From: Pandoraea anhela
GTDB lineage: Bacteria > Pseudomonadota > Gammaproteobacteria > Burkholderiales > Burkholderiaceae
DNA: 64,000 nt
NCBI RefSeq assembly: GCF_902459655.1
Contig: NZ_CABPSB010000001.1
Location: forward strand, 62,001 to 126,000
Direction of reading: 5' to 3'
The notes beneath the pieces are model-generated. The model had not been told where the DNA came from, searched no databases, and was given only the letters and a program-made list of their open reading frames with translations. Position 1 is the stretch's first letter. Each line of letters opens with the position of its first letter. A program made the position numbers and the translations under genes. This document shows, one piece after another, positions 44,270 through 54,977 of the stretch.

Positions 44270-45115
44270 TCATGCGCCGGCGGGCGTTCGGCCCAGCGGT
44301 GCGCCAAGGAAATCACCGAATGCGTCGTAGAAGCCGGCGGGGTTATCCCACGGAATCATGTGGCCGGCATTCGGTACACGGACGTGCTGCATTGTGGGCG
44401 TCGCCTGCTGAAGCTCTGCAACGTCCTCATCGCGCACCACATCGCCGTTCTGCGCCGTCATCAGCAGCGACGGCACCCGTAATTGGGCGGCGTCGGCGAA
44501 GAAATCGTCCTGATGGAAGCCTTCGTAGGAGGCAAGCACCGCGCGTTCGTCGCAGGTATGCAGCCATTGCGCGCGCAATGCGAGTTGTTCGTCCGACCAT
44601 GTCGGGCAAAACGCGCGCATGCCTTCGGCGTCGATGCCCGCGCGCGCCAGCGCCATCGAATCGATGTACCAGGGCAGCTTGCCCGGATAGGCGCGACGGC
44701 CCGGGCCGGATACCGGCGGATCGACGAGCACGACGCTCACCAGCCCGCGCGGCTCGCGCAGGGCGGCGCGCGCCGCAATGCGTGCGCCCATCGAATGCCC
44801 GACGAGTATGTACCGGTCGAGTCCGAGCGCCTGGCACAGGGCAACGACGTCGTCCGCCTGCGCATCGAGGCGGTAATCGAGCGTCGGCGATGCGCTGGAC
44901 AATCCCCGGCCGCGGACGTCCAGCACATAGGTGTCGAATTCGCGGCCAAACACGTCGCCGACAAATCCCCATGTCACTGCCGGGCTTGTAATACCGGGAA
45001 TCACGATCACCGCCGGACGCGACGCACGTTCGCCGCTCCTGCCCCCGTAGCGAAGGAAATGTTGACGAATGCCGTTGGCAGCGACATTCGCGCCGTATTG
45101 AAATGTCGAAGTCAT
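44270..45115 (-). CDS. nicD: N-formylmaleamate deformylase (NicD)
   Basis: Alpha/beta hydrolase of 281 aa removing formate from N-formylmaleamate to give maleamate. Nucleophile Ser108 in GHSMGAR, likely acid Asp132 (LVDPP) and His252 (NAGHMIPWDNP) complete a triad. AAGGG lies 9 nt before the ATG at 45115. Directly between nicE and nicX in the leftward operon. Confidence 0.92.
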   Translation of the reverse strand: MTSTFQYGANVAANGIRQHFLRYGGRSGERASRPAVIVIPGITSPAVTWGFVGDVFGREFDTYVLDVRGRGLSSASPTLDYRLDAQADDVVALCQALGLDRYILVGHSMGARIAARAALREPRGLVSVVLVDPPVSGPGRRAYPGKLPWYIDSMALARAGIDAEGMRAFCPTWSDEQLALRAQWLHTCDERAVLASYEGFHQDDFFADAAQLRVPSLLMTAQNGDVVRDEDVAELQQATPTMQHVRVPNAGHMIPWDNPAGFYDAFGDFLGAPLGRTPAGA

Positions 45116-45173
45116 GCGAGGTGCCCTTGAGTCGTCGGTGAGATAGCGCAACGTCCGCGCCGGTCGGTCGGCA

Positions 45174-45926
45174 TCAGTACGCCCCGGACAACAGCGCGCC
45201 CGCGCCCGGTACGACCGGTTCCAGATCCAGTGTGCGCAGCATGGCGTAGGTCGTGGCGATGGCCGCCGTGATCACCGGCTTGCCGGTCATCGCTTCGACC
45301 TTGGCGACCGCCGGCAGCGACGGCATCTGCACGCAGGCGGACAGCACAATGGCGTCTGCCTCCTGATACGGCAGCGTCTTGACGATATCGGGTAACCGCA
45401 TCGGATCGTGACGGCCGACGTCGAGGTTGTCGGGAATCTCGAGCGCACGATAAGCGATGACGTCGTAGCCCTCGTGGCGGATGTAGTCCACGACGAGTTC
45501 CGTCAATGGCTTCATATAAGGGGCGACGACCACGATACGCTTCGCGCCGATCACGCGCAGCGCATCGACCAGCGCGCCTGCGCTGGTCAGCACCGGCGCT
45601 TCGCCGCCGTTGGCGATCGTCTGCTCGGTCAGGCGCTTTTGCGACACGCGGTGATAGCCGTGCCCCATCGCCATGATCGCCACGAGGCAGGCGTAGCCGA
45701 GCACGTCCACGCGGGCGTCGCTCAATTCGACCGCACAGCGGTCCGACTCGGCGTCCATTGCCGCCAGTTCCTCCTTCACCACCTTCTTCATGCGCATGCG
45801 GCTCGAATGAAAAGTGAAGCGCTCGGGACGGATCGTTTCGCGCGAACGCAGCATGGCGGGAATCTCGGTTTCCATCGTGGTGTTCGAACTCGGCACGATC
45901 TGGCCGATGCGGTAACGCTGGGTCAT
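45174..45926 (-). CDS. nicE: Maleate isomerase (NicE)
   Basis: Maleate cis-trans isomerase of 250 aa in the Asp/Glu racemase superfamily, last pathway step giving fumarate for the TCA cycle. The two catalytic cysteines are at the canonical positions, Cys80 (GYACLVAI) and Cys198 (LSACVQMPSL). First gene of the leftward nic operon; its promoter lies in the 281-bp divergent region shared with nicC. Also called maiA in other species. Confidence 0.95.
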   Translation of the reverse strand: MTQRYRIGQIVPSSNTTMETEIPAMLRSRETIRPERFTFHSSRMRMKKVVKEELAAMDAESDRCAVELSDARVDVLGYACLVAIMAMGHGYHRVSQKRLTEQTIANGGEAPVLTSAGALVDALRVIGAKRIVVVAPYMKPLTELVVDYIRHEGYDVIAYRALEIPDNLDVGRHDPMRLPDIVKTLPYQEADAIVLSACVQMPSLPAVAKVEAMTGKPVITAAIATTYAMLRTLDLEPVVPGAGALLSGAY

Positions 45927-45973
45927 GAAGACAGTCTCCCGAAAGGTTGGGTCAGGTGATGCTTTGCGAAAAG

Positions 45974-45991
45974 TCTAGTGCATACGCTATA
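45974..45991. promoter_or_regulatory. Candidate NicR operator 1
   Basis: TCTAGTGCATACGCTATA; half-sites match as inverted repeats at 7 of 9 positions. 48 bp before the nicE start. Confidence 0.5.
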
Positions 45992-46118
45992 TGAGCGCAA
46001 CCCTGGAAAAATTCGCTCCATCAAAATAATTACGAGTTAAATCAATATAAAAAACAGAAAATACCAAATTGATAGGGGCAAACCCTAGATCGATTGTTTT
46101 GTGGTTGCGGCGATTATT

Positions 46119-47377
<1,259 letters not shown>

Positions 47378-47407
47378 GTTCCGGGTACGAGACTTGCATT
47401 CGCCGTG

Positions 47408-47440
47408 GAGGGTGACGAAGCGTCACCCTCGTTATCCTTT
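47408..47440 (+). terminator. Terminator-like hairpin between nicC and nicA
   Basis: Perfect 10-bp stem (GAGGGTGACG/CGTCACCCTC) with a 3-nt AAG loop, followed by GTTATCCTTT. It lies 30 bp after the nicC stop and ends 14 bp before nicA. It would cut nicA and nicB2 expression relative to nicC, or nicA has its own promoter; either would set subunit ratios. Confidence 0.6.
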
Positions 47441-47453
47441 TGCGAGTCAGTTG

Positions 47454-47957
47454 ATGGTTCTACCCCGCCCAGCCCCTGGCCCCACGACATTGCGCGTGAA
47501 CGGCGCAACACACACCGTGAGCGAGGCGACGCCGAACACGCCATTGCTCTACGTGCTGCGCAACGACCTCGAACTCAATGGCCCCAAGTACGGGTGCGGC
47601 CTGGGTCAGTGCGGCGCATGCACCGTACTGGTCGACGGACAGCCGACGCGCGCTTGCGTCGTGCCCGTGAGCGTGGCGCGCGACCGCGAAGTGACCACGC
47701 TCGAAGGTCTGGGCAACGCCGCATCGCCACACCCGATTCAGCGCGCGTTCATCGACGAGCAGGCAGCCCAATGCGGTTATTGCCTGAACGGCATGATCAT
47801 GAGCACCAAGGCGCTGCTCGATCGCAACCCCTCGCCCGACGACGCGGTGATTCACGACGCGCTGCGCTTCAACCTGTGCCGATGCGGCACGCATTACGAA
47901 ATCGTCAAGGCCGTGCACCGCGCGGCGCAATACCTACAAGATGACAAGAATCGATGA
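47454..47957 (+). CDS. nicA: Nicotinate dehydrogenase small [2Fe-2S] subunit (NicA)
   Basis: 167 aa iron-sulfur subunit. The plant-type cluster binds Cys48, Cys53, Cys56 (YGCGLGQCGACTV) and Cys68; the second cluster binds Cys107, Cys110, Cys142 and Cys144 (QCGYC, LCRCG). It passes electrons from the molybdenum site to the cytochrome. Start ATG 47454 fits NicA; a TTG at 47394 is upstream of the hairpin and unlikely. The stop overlaps nicB2 by 17 bp, so the two are coupled, while the molybdopterin partner nicB1 lies 5 kb away on the other strand. Confidence 0.9.
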   Translation: MVLPRPAPGPTTLRVNGATHTVSEATPNTPLLYVLRNDLELNGPKYGCGLGQCGACTVLVDGQPTRACVVPVSVARDREVTTLEGLGNAASPHPIQRAFIDEQAAQCGYCLNGMIMSTKALLDRNPSPDDAVIHDALRFNLCRCGTHYEIVKAVHRAAQYLQDDKNR

Positions 47958-50403
47958 TGCGTCCCCCGAGCGCGAGCATGACGATGAGCCCTCGCCCCCG
48001 CTGAACGTCAGCGCGCCCGGCGCGAACCCGACCTCCCCCGAGGTGGGCGGCCCTTCCTGCGAGCCGGATCGCCGGGCAAGCTACGCATGGCCGCTGCGGC
48101 GTGGCGAGGCCACCGCGCAGTTCGCCATCAGCGCCCAAACCCGCGATGACGGCACGCTTCGCACGTGGTGCTACCGCGCCGAACTGGACGGACCGATGCG
48201 ACTCGACGACAGCGCGTCGCCCTCACCGTTATCCCGCAATCCGCAGCACCCTTTGCCGCCTTACCGTCACGAACGTATCGCAACGCAGGTCATCGACCCG
48301 GCGCAATGCATTCCAGCGCCTGCGCATGCGTTCGCGCGCGAGTCGTTTATCGACGAAGTCGCCGTGCAGGCGGTGCAAGACCCGGTCGACTATCGCCTGC
48401 GGCATCTGCAACCGGGCAGCGACGACGGCCCGCGCGAAGTCATCCGCATGGTCGCGCAGCGCGCCGCGTGGGGGCTGCCGCAAGCGCATGCGCACGCTGC
48501 CCCGCCCGGCTGGCAACGCGGACGCGGTTTTGCTTTCGACGGCCGGTCCGCAAGCGCCGACCCGGCGGCCGAAGCCGACACATGGTCTGCGTGGATCGTC
48601 GACCTCGACGTCAACCCGACGACCGGCGACATTGCGTTGCGGCGCGTCGTCGCCGGACAAGGCGAGGGCCGGCCGGACAAGGTGGTGCGGGTCGGCGGCG
48701 TGCCTGCCCACGAAATCGCGACGGCGGTGCGGCAGGCGCTCGGCACGTCATGGGAAATGACGCCCGGCCACGATGAGACCGGTGCATCTGACGGCGAACA
48801 GCCGGTCATGCTTCGCGCTGCCGCCGTTTCGAATCGCCCCGACGGGAGCGATGGCAGCGATGGTGGTGATGGCAGCGGCAGGCCGGCAGCATGGCCCGCC
48901 TCGGAGGCCGACACGCTGGTGAGTGCGGCGGCGCCTGCCGCTGCCGCGATTGCGAACGCGTTGTTCGACGCCACGGGCATACGCCTGCGTCAACCGCCAT
49001 TTACGCCGGAACATTTGCGCACCGCGTTGCGAGAGCCGACCGGCGCTATCCATCCGAAGCCGTCGAAGCCGCAGCGCCCGCTACGCGACAAGCGTTGGTC
49101 GCGGTGGACGAGCGTGGGCGCCCTCGGTGGCATCGGCGCGATTGGCGCGATTGGCGGGCTGGCCGGCATCATGCTTTTCGGCGCGGCGGAAATCGCGCCC
49201 ATCACCGCGCCGGATAACACGCTTTGGTCGTCCGCGACGCTTGAGCGCGGACGGCAGATCGCACTCGCCGGCGACTGCGCCGTGTGTCATACCGCAGCCC
49301 AAGGCAGCACCAACGCGGGTGGTCTGGCGCTCGAAACGCCTTTCGGCACGCTCTATTCGACCAACATCACCCCCGATCCCGAGACGGGGATCGGCCGCTG
49401 GTCGTATGCCGCGTTCGCGCGTGCCATGCGCGAGGGCATTTCGCGAGACGGTTCGCACCTCTACCCCGCATTCCCGTACACGGCATTTGCAAAGATGAGC
49501 GAGCCGGACATGCTCGCGCTGTATGCGTACCTGATGTCGCAAGCGCCGGTGAACCACACGCCGCCGAAGACCGCGCTGCCGTTTCCGCTGAATCAACGTC
49601 GCCTCGTCGCGGGATGGAACTGGCTGTATCACGACACGGCCGAGTACCGGCCCGATCCATCGCAATCGACACTCTGGAACCGGGGGCGTTATCTTGTCGA
49701 CGGCGCGGGCCATTGCGGCGCGTGTCACACGCCGCGCAACATGCTCGGCGCCGAGCAGCCGACCCGCTACCTCGGTGGCGGCGAAGCCGAGGGATGGCGG
49801 GCGCCGCCGCTCGTCGCATCGAAAGATGCGCCGGTGCCGTGGACGGAATCAGCATTGTTCGACTATCTGCGCACAGGCTTTTCGCCCGAGCACGGCGTGG
49901 CCGCCGGACCGATGGCGCCGGTGGTCGCCGGGCTGGCCGAATTGCCGGAAACGGACGTGCGCGCCATCGCCCACTACCTCGCATCGCTCTCGCCGCAAAC
50001 CCAAACGTCCACCGTGGCCGCGATGGCGCATGAACGCGCCAAAGGGGCCGACATCGCTACAACGCTCGGCCTTGAAAACGGCCGTCGCACGTTTGAGGCG
50101 GCGTGCGCGGTGTGTCATACAGACAGTGGCGGCGTGGGGCACTTCGGTGTGCGCCCGCTCATGGGGCTGAACACCAGCGTCAGCCAGGCGACGCCGGACA
50201 ATCTCATGCATGTGCTGATGAACGGCATCGATCAGCCCGCCACCGAAGCGCTCGGCTACATGCCGGGCTTCCGCGAGGCGTTCGACGACAGGCAAATGGC
50301 GGAGCTTGCCGCCTTCATTCGCGCTCGTTACGCGCCGGATCAGCCGGCATGGCAAGGGCTCGAAGCGGCCGCCGCCCGTGCGCGCCAGGCTCCGGCTCAC
50401 TGA
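47941..50403 (+). CDS. NicB2: tri-haem cytochrome c with vestigial molybdopterin domain
   Basis: 820 aa. C-terminal half: one membrane helix (about 389-415) and three c-type haem sites, CAVCH 446-450, CGACH 592-596, CAVCH 722-726, like the cytochrome tail of Pseudomonas NicB. N-terminal 365 residues align only with the C-terminal part of a molybdopterin subunit (RESFIDEVAVQAVQDPVDYRLRHLQ; ANALFDATGIRLRQPPFTPEHLRTAL, close to ANAIFDATGVRIVAPPFTPETVRDAL in nicB1) but lack the first half of the domain and the catalytic GAGE motif. I read it as a former full NicB that lost its catalytic part and is kept as electron acceptor for NicA/NicB1, probably with the haems in the periplasm. Coupled to nicA. 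Confidence 0.75.
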   Translation: MTRIDDASPEREHDDEPSPPLNVSAPGANPTSPEVGGPSCEPDRRASYAWPLRRGEATAQFAISAQTRDDGTLRTWCYRAELDGPMRLDDSASPSPLSRNPQHPLPPYRHERIATQVIDPAQCIPAPAHAFARESFIDEVAVQAVQDPVDYRLRHLQPGSDDGPREVIRMVAQRAAWGLPQAHAHAAPPGWQRGRGFAFDGRSASADPAAEADTWSAWIVDLDVNPTTGDIALRRVVAGQGEGRPDKVVRVGGVPAHEIATAVRQALGTSWEMTPGHDETGASDGEQPVMLRAAAVSNRPDGSDGSDGGDGSGRPAAWPASEADTLVSAAAPAAAAIANALFDATGIRLRQPPFTPEHLRTALREPTGAIHPKPSKPQRPLRDKRWSRWTSVGALGGIGAIGAIGGLAGIMLFGAAEIAPITAPDNTLWSSATLERGRQIALAGDCAVCHTAAQGSTNAGGLALETPFGTLYSTNITPDPETGIGRWSYAAFARAMREGISRDGSHLYPAFPYTAFAKMSEPDMLALYAYLMSQAPVNHTPPKTALPFPLNQRRLVAGWNWLYHDTAEYRPDPSQSTLWNRGRYLVDGAGHCGACHTPRNMLGAEQPTRYLGGGEAEGWRAPPLVASKDAPVPWTESALFDYLRTGFSPEHGVAAGPMAPVVAGLAELPETDVRAIAHYLASLSPQTQTSTVAAMAHERAKGADIATTLGLENGRRTFEAACAVCHTDSGGVGHFGVRPLMGLNTSVSQATPDNLMHVLMNGIDQPATEALGYMPGFREAFDDRQMAELAAFIRARYAPDQPAWQGLEAAAARARQAPAH

Positions 50404-50446
50404 CATCGACCGGGGCGAATGGAGCCTCGCGCCCCGTTAAGCCTAC

Positions 50447-50476
50447 AAAAAAGGCCGACATGATGTCGGCCTTTCC
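50447..50476. terminator. Bidirectional terminator between nicB2 and nicT
   Basis: AAAAAA, then stem GGCCGACAT/ATGTCGGCC (9 bp, central G), then TTTCC. A-run on one side and T-run on the other suit both convergent genes (nicB2 ends 50403, nicT ends 50533). Confidence 0.75.
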
Positions 50477-50532
50477 ATTTCCCCTCCATCAACGATGCGC
50501 GCCGGATCTGCAAGGCAGCCCGGCGCAATGTG

Positions 50533-51849
50533 TCATCGATTGACCAGTTGCTTCGGATACGAGAGCGCGAGCAGGCAGCCAATCAGCATGCAAACGCCAA
50601 ATCCATAAATCCCGGCGGATTGCGTGTGGAACGTGTCGCGCAGCCAGCCGATGAAATAGGTGCTGCCGAAGCCACCGAGGTTGGCGAGCGAACAGGCGAA
50701 AGCGATGCCTGCGGCGGCGGCGGATCCCTTGAGGAACGTCGACGGCAGCGCCCATACGACAGGCATTGCCGCTGCCGCGCCAAGGTTGATGAGCGAGAAC
50801 AGCACGACGGTCATCACGGTCCCATGCTGACCGGTCGCGAAGACGAACATCGCAACCGCCGAGAGCAGGAACGGCACCACGATGTGCCAGCGGCGTTCGC
50901 GCATGCGGTCCGAACTCGCCCCCCAGACGAGCACCCCGACCACGGCAATCGCATTCGGAATCGCCATCAGCCAGCCGATCGTATAGGGATCGCGCACCCC
51001 GGTGTCCTTGAGAATCGTCGGCAGCCAGAAACTCACGCCGTACAAGCCCAGCAGCACGCAAAGGTCGATCAGTCCCAATGCCCAGACCTTGAGATCGGTG
51101 AATGCTGCGCCGAGATTGTGACGCTTATGGGCGCTGGCGTCCTTGTCGAGATTGGCGCTCAGAATCGCCTTCTCCTCGGCGCTCAGCCAGCGCGCCGAGG
51201 CAATGCCGTTAGGCAGATACATGAAGATCGCGATACCCAGCAGCACCGACGGCAGCGCTTCGAGCACGAACAGCCACTGCCATCCGCCGAAACCATGCGC
51301 GCCGTCGAACATCGACATGATCCAGCCGGAGATCGGACTGCCGACCATGCTCGAAAGCGGCAAACCGACCATGAACAGGGCGATGATTCGTGCACGGCGC
51401 TCGTCCGGATACCAGTGCGTCAGATAGAGCAATACGCCCGGCAGGAAGCCCGCTTCGGCTACCCCAAGGAGGAATCGAAGGACATAGAACTGTGTCGGGG
51501 TCGTCACGAACGCCGTGGCGCCGGAGAGCAAGCCCCACGTCACCATGATCCGGGCGATCCAAAGTTTCGCGCCCACTTTCTGCAAGATCAGGTTGCTGGG
51601 CACTTCGAACAGAATGTAGCCCGCGAAGAACAGCCCCGCGCCCAGGCCGTAGACGGTGTCGCTGAACTGAAGCGCATTGAGCATTTGCAGCTTCGCCAGA
51701 CCGACGTTGATCCGGTCGAGATAAGCCGCGAAATAGCACAGACAAAGAAACGTAATCAGGCGTACGGTGACTTTCCGGTATAGCGCATCGACATTGCTAC
51801 CCTGCGAAGCAGGCTGCGCGACCGAATTGGGTGTGGCGGTGTAGGACAT
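50533..51849 (-). CDS. nicT: MFS transporter, ACS family, likely nicotinate/6-hydroxynicotinate uptake (NicT)
   Basis: 438 aa, about 12 membrane helices, anion:cation symporter family of the MFS (CLCYFAAYLDRINVGLAKLQM in helix 1, GWIMSMFDGAHGFGGWQWLFVLEALPS). NicT of Pseudomonas and Bordetella nic loci belongs to this family. GGGAAG precedes the ATG at 51849. Divergent from a cupin gene over a region with two palindromes of the nic operator type. Substrate inferred from context. Confidence 0.82.
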   Translation of the reverse strand: MSYTATPNSVAQPASQGSNVDALYRKVTVRLITFLCLCYFAAYLDRINVGLAKLQMLNALQFSDTVYGLGAGLFFAGYILFEVPSNLILQKVGAKLWIARIMVTWGLLSGATAFVTTPTQFYVLRFLLGVAEAGFLPGVLLYLTHWYPDERRARIIALFMVGLPLSSMVGSPISGWIMSMFDGAHGFGGWQWLFVLEALPSVLLGIAIFMYLPNGIASARWLSAEEKAILSANLDKDASAHKRHNLGAAFTDLKVWALGLIDLCVLLGLYGVSFWLPTILKDTGVRDPYTIGWLMAIPNAIAVVGVLVWGASSDRMRERRWHIVVPFLLSAVAMFVFATGQHGTVMTVVLFSLINLGAAAAMPVVWALPSTFLKGSAAAAGIAFACSLANLGGFGSTYFIGWLRDTFHTQSAGIYGFGVCMLIGCLLALSYPKQLVNR

Positions 51850-51956
51850 GGCAACTTCCCGTGGCGTGAGCAACTGGATAACGGTGACACAAGCGGCCCT
51901 CGCTTGAGAACGCTGGAGGTGTGCGGCTTGCTTATTTGCATGTATAGCACAAACAA

Positions 51957-51974
51957 AAAAGCGTACACACTACA
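51957..51974. promoter_or_regulatory. Candidate NicR operator 3 (nicT)
   Basis: AAAAGCGTACACACTACA on the plus strand, close to the reverse complement of site 2 (TATAGCGTACACATTACA). It overlaps the putative -35 side of the nicT promoter. Confidence 0.45.
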
Positions 51975-52085
51975 AATTAGTATCCAAATAACAAAGGGAA
52001 AACCCGAATACGGAGCGTTATCTTTTAATTTTTATAGGATTTTGTAATTTTTATCGATGCATCGATATTCGATTGAATGTCGATT

Positions 52086-52103
52086 TATAGTGTTAACGCT
52101 ATG
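52086..52103. promoter_or_regulatory. Candidate NicR operator 4 (cupin side)
   Basis: TATAGTGTTAACGCTATG, the best palindrome of the set (7 of 9 positions symmetrical around TTAA, with identical TATAG-type ends). About 240 bp before the cupin start. Confidence 0.5.
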
Positions 52104-52344
52104 TATTGCCGCTCTCTTGCAAACCTTGTTTCTCGCTCGACGGGCAAAGAAAAACTTCCCGGGCGGGACAGATAATCTCGTTTGCCGGCAGCCGCGCGTG
52201 AGGTCACACTATCTCCGCTCTCCCGGGAAAATATTGCCTCATTTCGTCGAACTTCGCTGATGGCATCGTCGATACCGACACGGCGCCATCGCCCCTCCGA
52301 CCCCTGCGCTACGCGCATTTGCCGCATAAGGAAAACCGTTCACG

Positions 52345-53031
52345 ATGTCAGGCCCAAGCGCGAATCGCAACAGGCAACTCATGCGGGTGAATGCCGATTT
52401 CTCGCAGCGCGTCGTCGTGACCCCGCCGCAATACGTGTGGGTGCCGTCGCCGCAACACGGCGTGGCGCGCGTCATGCTCGACCGCATCGGTGCTGAGCAA
52501 GCGCGCGCGACGAGTCTGGTGAGGTACGCGCCGAACTCGGCGTTTCCGGCGCACGATCACCCCGGCGGCGAGGAAATTCTCGTCCTTGCCGGCACCTTCT
52601 CTGCCGACGGTGACGACTATCCGCAAGGCTGGTATCTGCGAAATCCCCCCGGCTCTTCGCACCGGCCCTCCAGCCTTGCGGGGGCGACGATCTTCGTCAA
52701 GCTCATGCAGATGTCGGCGACACAGCGCAACGCGGCGCATTGGCAGCGCGGGGCCGGTGGCGAGGTTTGCCATCTGTTCACGGATGCGCACGAACGCGTC
52801 GAGCTATTACGGTGGCATGCCAATGCATCGCTTCCGGGCGGCGATCCATCGCGGATCGTCGAGTTGCTCGTCGTGGCGGGCGCCCTGCTTCTCGATGGCA
52901 CGGCATATCCCGCAGGGAGCTGGGTCCGCCTGCCGGCAGGCGACACGCCCGCGTTGCGCGCGGGCGCGAGCGGCGTGGGGGTCTACCGCAAGATTTACTC
53001 GCCGCCGACATCGACCGAGGCCGGAAAATAG
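52345..53031 (+). CDS. Bicupin, ChrR-like
   Basis: 228 aa with two cupin repeats. The first carries the metal-binding motif region HDHPGGEEILVLAG (about 71-84), and the second (about 130-215) is degenerate. Related single proteins act as metal-bound acyl-CoA or small-molecule binding domains (ChrR cupin) but without the anti-sigma Zn part here. AAGGAAAA precedes the ATG. It is divergent from nicT and shares its operator-bearing region, so it may belong to the nicotinate regulon; no pathway step is missing that it would fill. Function unknown. Confidence 0.6.
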   Translation: MSGPSANRNRQLMRVNADFSQRVVVTPPQYVWVPSPQHGVARVMLDRIGAEQARATSLVRYAPNSAFPAHDHPGGEEILVLAGTFSADGDDYPQGWYLRNPPGSSHRPSSLAGATIFVKLMQMSATQRNAAHWQRGAGGEVCHLFTDAHERVELLRWHANASLPGGDPSRIVELLVVAGALLLDGTAYPAGSWVRLPAGDTPALRAGASGVGVYRKIYSPPTSTEAGK

Positions 53032-53067
53032 CCGTCGAATCGTCGTCAAAGTCCGGTCAGAGCCCCG

Positions 53068-54807
53068 TCAGGTCCGTCTGGCGAGCACTTCGTCTCTCGG
53101 TCCGGCATCCACGACACGTCCGCTCTCCATCACCACGATGGTGTCGAAACGTTCGAGCAGACTCGGTCGATGCACCGACGCCACGATGCAGGCCGTCGGA
53201 AACGCCGCGTACATCCGGTCGAAGACGCGTGCTTCCGCGAGCGGGTCGAGGGCGCTTGTCGGTTCGTCGAGCAACAAGAGCGAAGTGCCCTGTGCCGCCA
53301 GCGCGCCCCGGGACAGCGCCAGCCGCTGACGTTGTCCGCCGGAGAGGTTGCTGCCACGCTCGTTGAGCGAACTGGACAGGCCGTCGGGCAGGTGTTTCAG
53401 CACGTCGTCGAATGCGCCCGCATGCACGGCTGCCTGCAACGCCTGTGCGGGCGCCGCTTCACCAAAGGTCAGGTTTTCTTCCACGCTCGCTTCGAACACC
53501 TCTGCCTCTTGCGGGATCAGCGTGGCGAGCGTGCGCAGATCCGAGGCGTCGATCACCCGGCCGTCGCGCAGCAATTCGCCCTGCCGCGGAAGGTAAAGGC
53601 CGGCGAGCGTTCGCAGCAACGTGCTCTTGCCGCCGCCGCTCGGGCCGATCAGCGCCACGCGCGAGCCACGCCGCAGCACGAGATTCACGTCGCGCAGACC
53701 GCCGCGCGCATCGTCGGCGTACTGCCACGACACGTTGCGCAACGCCAGCGTCTCCCATGGGGCGTTGGCGATCACCGCAGGCACGGCTGCATCGGGTTCG
53801 CCGGGCGCCTGCCAGATCGGCTCGGCGCTGCCGTAGTCGGTGTGCATGCGCGCGAAGCTCTGAAAATTCGACGCCATCGCGCCCACGACCGTCGCCGCCT
53901 GCTGAGCGTACTGGTAGATCATGAAAACCGTGCCCAGCATGACGGCCTGCCCCGGGCCGCGCGACTGCATCACGTAGACCACGACCAGAATCCACGTCAG
54001 GCCCATGCCCAGTATGTCGACGGCGAACCATTTGCCTTCGTTGACCGTTACCGTGCGGCGCAGTGGCGCCATCACGGCATCTATGCGATGTCCCAGCAGC
54101 GTGCGCGACGCGGCCTGCAACCGCAAACCGATCACCGTGCCGGCATTGCCGACGAAGTCGAGCAGTGCGGCGGCGTAACGTCGTTCCGCATCGTTTTCCG
54201 CGCGGGCGAGTTGCATCAGCACGCGATCGAAACGCAGGATGATGATGGCGATGATCACGTAGCCGGTAACGGCGATCACACCGCTCGTGCGCGACAACAA
54301 GGCGAGCGCCACGATCGGCCCCACGAAATTGCAGGCGCTTTGCAGATAACCGAACTGGTTCTGGGCGAAATCGGAGAGCGCACGGCTCGACTGGATCACA
54401 CGATGCTGCAACTCCCCCGAGTGGCGGCCGTCGCGCCACGCCAGCGGCGCTGCGGCAATGCGTGCATAGAGCTGATCCGCCAGACGAACGCGAACACGCA
54501 CCCCGACGTTGCGCTCCAGAATGCGGCCCGGCCCATGCAGCAGCCAGGACAGCAAATAGACGCCCACGAGATAGACGATCCAGCGCCCGGCGACCGTCAT
54601 ATCGCCTTGCTGAAGCGCGTTGATCGCCTGCGCGGCGAACCAGGGCATGGTCAGTCGCAGCAACTGTGCGACCGACAACAGCCCGGCGGCGCCGAGCAGA
54701 TGAGCGCGCACGCCGCACGCATGACGCCACAGCGCCCGGTAGAGATCGCGCGCGGCGGTGCCGAGGCCGATAGCGGGCGGGCGTGCGGAAGAATCAGGCG
54801 CCGTCAT
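53068..54807 (-). CDS. ABC transporter, fused permease and ATPase
   Basis: 579 aa half-transporter: six membrane helices in the first 310 residues (ABC exporter type 1 fold) then an ATPase domain with Walker A GPSGGGKST, signature LSGGQRQR and Walker B LLLLDEPTSALD. Substrate not recognised; the MsbA/MdlB-type fusion could export lipids, drugs or peptides. It lies just downstream (same strand) of a large exported protein gene, but 170 bp apart and with no shared motif, so a link is only possible. Confidence 0.85.
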   Translation of the reverse strand: MTAPDSSARPPAIGLGTAARDLYRALWRHACGVRAHLLGAAGLLSVAQLLRLTMPWFAAQAINALQQGDMTVAGRWIVYLVGVYLLSWLLHGPGRILERNVGVRVRVRLADQLYARIAAAPLAWRDGRHSGELQHRVIQSSRALSDFAQNQFGYLQSACNFVGPIVALALLSRTSGVIAVTGYVIIAIIILRFDRVLMQLARAENDAERRYAAALLDFVGNAGTVIGLRLQAASRTLLGHRIDAVMAPLRRTVTVNEGKWFAVDILGMGLTWILVVVYVMQSRGPGQAVMLGTVFMIYQYAQQAATVVGAMASNFQSFARMHTDYGSAEPIWQAPGEPDAAVPAVIANAPWETLALRNVSWQYADDARGGLRDVNLVLRRGSRVALIGPSGGGKSTLLRTLAGLYLPRQGELLRDGRVIDASDLRTLATLIPQEAEVFEASVEENLTFGEAAPAQALQAAVHAGAFDDVLKHLPDGLSSSLNERGSNLSGGQRQRLALSRGALAAQGTSLLLLDEPTSALDPLAEARVFDRMYAAFPTACIVASVHRPSLLERFDTIVVMESGRVVDAGPRDEVLARRT

Positions 54808-54977
54808 GCGTTCGTCGCTCCTTTGCCCATCGGCGGATTGGGGACCATCGGGAAATGTCGACGTGCGACAGCCGGGCCGCCGAAAGGCTGGCGGACCGGC
54901 TGCGACGTCAGGGGGTCAGACGCCGCGAACGGCGTCGAGACTGGTCAATATAGGGGAAAAATGCGCAGGCGTCCCGA

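Larger units (their letters stand above)
51850..52344. promoter_or_regulatory. AT-rich divergent promoter region of nicT and the cupin gene
   Basis: 495 bp without a gene, with an AT-rich centre (51950-52060). It carries two palindromes like those in the nicE/nicC region (51957-51974 and 52086-52103) and a TGCTATACA element on the minus strand near 51940-51950 that resembles an extended -10 box for nicT. Otherwise no clear features. Confidence 0.55.
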
